Assembly: GCA_023415835.1 (NCBI GenBank)
Contig: JAEZJK010000002.1
Coordinates: forward strand, 62,001-126,000
Direction of reading: 5' to 3'
Source: Bacillota bacterium
GTDB taxonomy: Bacteria; Bacillota; UBA4882; UBA8346
Length of the DNA stretch: 64,000 nt
Shown piece after piece: positions 62,404 to 64,000 of this stretch (within the stretch, counting starts at the first letter, position 1; every line of letters starts with the position of its first letter). A program made the translations under genes and the position numbers. The notes under the pieces are model-generated. The model was not told the origin of the DNA and did no database searches. It saw nothing but the letters and a program-made list of their open reading frames with translations.

Positions 62404-63138
62404 TTAAAGGTCCAAGTCGATGGAGATCCTGACTGCTTCTTTATCACCAATTTTGATAAAATTGAGTTTAACGTCGAGTTCATTACCCCGAGGCCCGCTC
62501 CGCCGGTACCTTTCCTCCCGATAGTCCCAAGAACCGGACCATTTTTCCTTGTTTCCCTGAATTATTACTATCGCAATCTCCCGGGCCCTTAGCGAGTGGA
62601 AGATCGCCTCTTGATAAAATCCAGCCATATATAATTGACGGGCTTTTTGTTGGTGGGAGACCGCCTGAGCCATTCCCTTATAGTAATGCCTGCGCCCTGT
62701 TGACCGTTGGGCGACGAATATTACATCCGCAGTACGGTGAATTATGTACCTTGCGTCATTCCGTTCCTGCTCCCTGCGTTGTTCTTCCCTACGCTCATAT
62801 TCCCTCCGTTCGTTATCACGGCCATGCCCCTGCCGTTCATCCTCTCTGCGCTGTTGCTCCCTGCGTTCATGATCCCGGCGCTCCTGTTCCCTGCGTTCTT
62901 GTTCCCGGCGCTCTTGTTCCCTGCGTTCTTGTTCCCTGCGTTCTTGTTCTCTCCGCTGTTCTTCTTTCTTATTTCCTTCCTCACGTTTTGGGTCATGATC
63001 CGGTCTTCGGTTTTGTTGGATAATAATACTAACAAGTTTATCCGTTTGGTTATTCAAGTTATCGTTGGCTGCATATGTACTCAACGGACAGATCCCAATC
63101 AAACCGGCGATTGCGGCACTAATCACTTTTTTATTCAT
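62404..63138 (-). CDS. Secreted protein with an Arg/Glu-rich seven-residue repeat
   Basis: A 244-residue protein with a signal peptide (about 1-22, AAIAGLIGICPLSTYA). Residues about 55-125 are a low-complexity run of RREQE/RREQQ-type units, seven residues each (ERREQERREQERREQ), predicted to be a rigid charged helix. The C-terminal part (about 130-244) is helical and then strand-like (YIIHRTADVIFVAQRSTGRR, QKARQLYMAGFYQEAIFHSL). No family was recognised. The out-of-frame and antisense open frames over the repeat are by-products. Confidence 0.65.
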   Translation of the reverse strand: MNKKVISAAIAGLIGICPLSTYAANDNLNNQTDKLVSIIIQQNRRPDHDPKREEGNKKEEQRREQERREQERREQERREQERREQERRDHERREQQRREDERQGHGRDNERREYERREEQRREQERNDARYIIHRTADVIFVAQRSTGRRHYYKGMAQAVSHQQKARQLYMAGFYQEAIFHSLRAREIAIVIIQGNKEKWSGSWDYREERYRRSGPRGNELDVKLNFIKIGDKEAVRISIDLDL

Positions 63139-63334
63139 AACGATTCCCCTTTCTTAACTTTCGATGTTTTGATTTTATCGTACAAGAATAAAGTAAAAAT
63201 AAATTAAAAATAAAGAATTATTAAGAAGTGCCAACCCCGTCCGCCGGGGCAATCGAAAGGATGAAAGGCCCAAAGGTTAAACACTACTATTGCCTTTTAC
63301 CCTTTCAAAGTAACACCAACATATCATATGCAAA

Positions 63335-63359
63335 AAAGGATCGTTAATCCCGATCCTTT
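63335..63359 (-). terminator. Terminator, minus strand
   Basis: AAAGGATCG (63335-63343) pairs with CGATCCTTT (63351-63359); on the minus strand a TTTTTTG run follows. It would serve the gene at 63612, from which it is separated by a MITE-like copy. Confidence 0.8.
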
Positions 63360-63376
63360 AACAATTTTTATTACCT

Positions 63377-63494
63377 TGAGCGAGTTTCATAATTACAAAA
63401 ATTTATCTTCGCATACAATATATAGTGTAGGTTTTATTTTAGTCTATCAATATATTGTATGCGAAGCCAGAAAAAAGGAATTATGAAACCGCCT
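63377..63494. mobile_element. MITE-like palindromic element, copy B (118 bases)
   Basis: Nearly identical to copy A at 31401-31519: the same facing ends (GAGTTTCATAATT and AATTATGAAAC) and inner stem, here a perfect TTCGCATACAATATA / TATATTGTATGCGAA. In both places the element lies between a gene and a terminator. Confidence 0.88.
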
Positions 63495-63611
63495 AACCTT
63501 AATAATAATGCTTTTGGTATTTTGAAAACCTTTATAATTAATCAAGCTGTTTTCACCAACAATAAGGCTGGTTGAGTGGCAATTAATAAGTTAGAATACC
63601 TATCTTTTACC

Positions 63612-64000
63612 TTACAGGTGTTCCCCTTGCCAAATACAGGTTAGTTTCCTAAGGTCAATCAGGTAACTGCCTCTCGCATTACCTGATTGATCTTCTTTTC
63701 TCCGTCCGTAATAGTGAACCGGAGCGCCTTCCTTAACAAAAGAAGTTATGTCTTTGATTGTACAGCGCCAGACACCTACCAAAGGCCTTATCGTATACTT
63801 AATTTCATTGATAACCTTTTCGAAAACATCCCAATGGACATAAAAGACAATATGGATGTTGGGGTAATCTTTAGTATATCGTTCATAGTCTTTAACATTA
63901 AATGTCACCGTATACATGGGATCATAGCCTGGCCAATTCTCCCCGCTTTTAAAAAAAGGGGTGGTTTGTTTTTTCAAATCAGCCAGCTTATCATCATCGA
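63612..64000 (-). CDS. Protein of unknown function, 5' end cut by the window edge
   Basis: The frame is open from base 64000 down to the stop at 63612, so the start is outside the window; a TTG at 63977 was not used because the frame continues upstream (DDDKLADLKKQTTPF). The 129 visible residues contain YTVTFNVKDYERYTKDYPNI, IHIVFYVHWDVFEKVINEI and GSYLIDLRKLTCIWQGE, with a strand-helix-strand feel and several Asp/Glu. No family was recognised. A restriction-endonuclease-like fold is conceivable but not shown. Confidence 0.5.
   Translation of the reverse strand, partial: DDDKLADLKKQTTPFFKSGENWPGYDPMYTVTFNVKDYERYTKDYPNIHIVFYVHWDVFEKVINEIKYTIRPLVGVWRCTIKDITSFVKEGAPVHYYGRRKEDQSGNARGSYLIDLRKLTCIWQGEHL

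Noticed and set aside
62700..63207. Plus-strand and out-of-frame ORFs over the Arg/Glu repeat
   Set aside because: Open only because of the 21-base repeat; they lack signal, ribosome site and homology.
1..64000. tRNA, rRNA or tmRNA genes
   Set aside because: No cloverleaf with a GGTTCGAATCC-type arm and no rRNA-like stretch was seen in any intergenic region.

Overview
The window reads like the chromosome of an anaerobic, probably spore-forming member of the Bacillota that also has an outer membrane. Bacillota traits are the LysM/GH18 spore-germination hydrolase (28729), the YmaF-like His-rich protein (31082), AbrB-like and NarL-type regulators and the electron-bifurcating NfnAB pair (23998-26228). 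Diderm traits are an OmpA-type protein with a peptidoglycan-binding domain (56008), a 1015-residue usher-like barrel protein with a PapD-like chaperone (32296-36274), and a MacAB-type efflux set (40824-43841). A Limnochordia/Hydrogenispora-like lineage would fit, but no rRNA or tRNA is present here to prove it.

Layout. 1-4200: amidohydrolase, HU-like protein, small lipoprotein pair, AbrB-like regulator, a Cys-rich unknown. 4269-16339: a type I-C-like CRISPR-Cas locus on the minus strand (WYL regulator, cas5-cas8-cas7-cas3, cas4, a DUF559 nuclease, cas1, cas2, leader, array of 29 full repeats plus one truncated). 17247-19258: flavoprotein/acetyltransferase operon. 20178-31399: typA, CARDB protein, nfnAB, ferredoxin, LysM/GH18 hydrolase, zinc-ribbon and His-rich proteins. 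31709-38997: DUF2937 protein, then a chaperone-usher-like operon (secreted protein, pilin-like subunit, chaperone, usher) behind a NarL-type regulator. 39225-48899: thioesterase, SLATT-like membrane protein, macAB, hybrid kinase, recQ, rpoN. 49258-55551: amino-acid ABC transporter, acyl-CoA synthetase with XRE-cupin regulator, HAD phosphatase next to a decayed gph. 55690-64000: candidate structured RNA, OmpA-family gene, an active/inactive M16 peptidase pair, a sir2-chr-chr operon, an Arg/Glu-repeat secreted protein and a partial unknown gene.

How it works together. The most unusual unit is the chaperone-usher-like operon: all four proteins have secretion signals, the chaperone has the PapD-type edge-strand motifs, the usher has a barrel-like body plus SdrD-like C-terminal modules, and a strong hairpin after the pilin gene would set pilin in excess over chaperone and usher. 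The regulator just upstream has Glu in place of the phosphorylated Asp, and the same Asp-to-Glu change occurs in the receiver of the hybrid kinase at 44169. The CRISPR locus looks composite: an AT-rich effector block (cas5-8-7-3) is joined to a GC-richer adaptation block, and a DUF559 nuclease bracketed by CTCACC-type palindromes sits between cas4 and cas1. Two spacers are identical over 28 bases and differ only at the seed end. Intergenic regions are rich in palindromic or MITE-like repeats, of which at least four families can be told apart.
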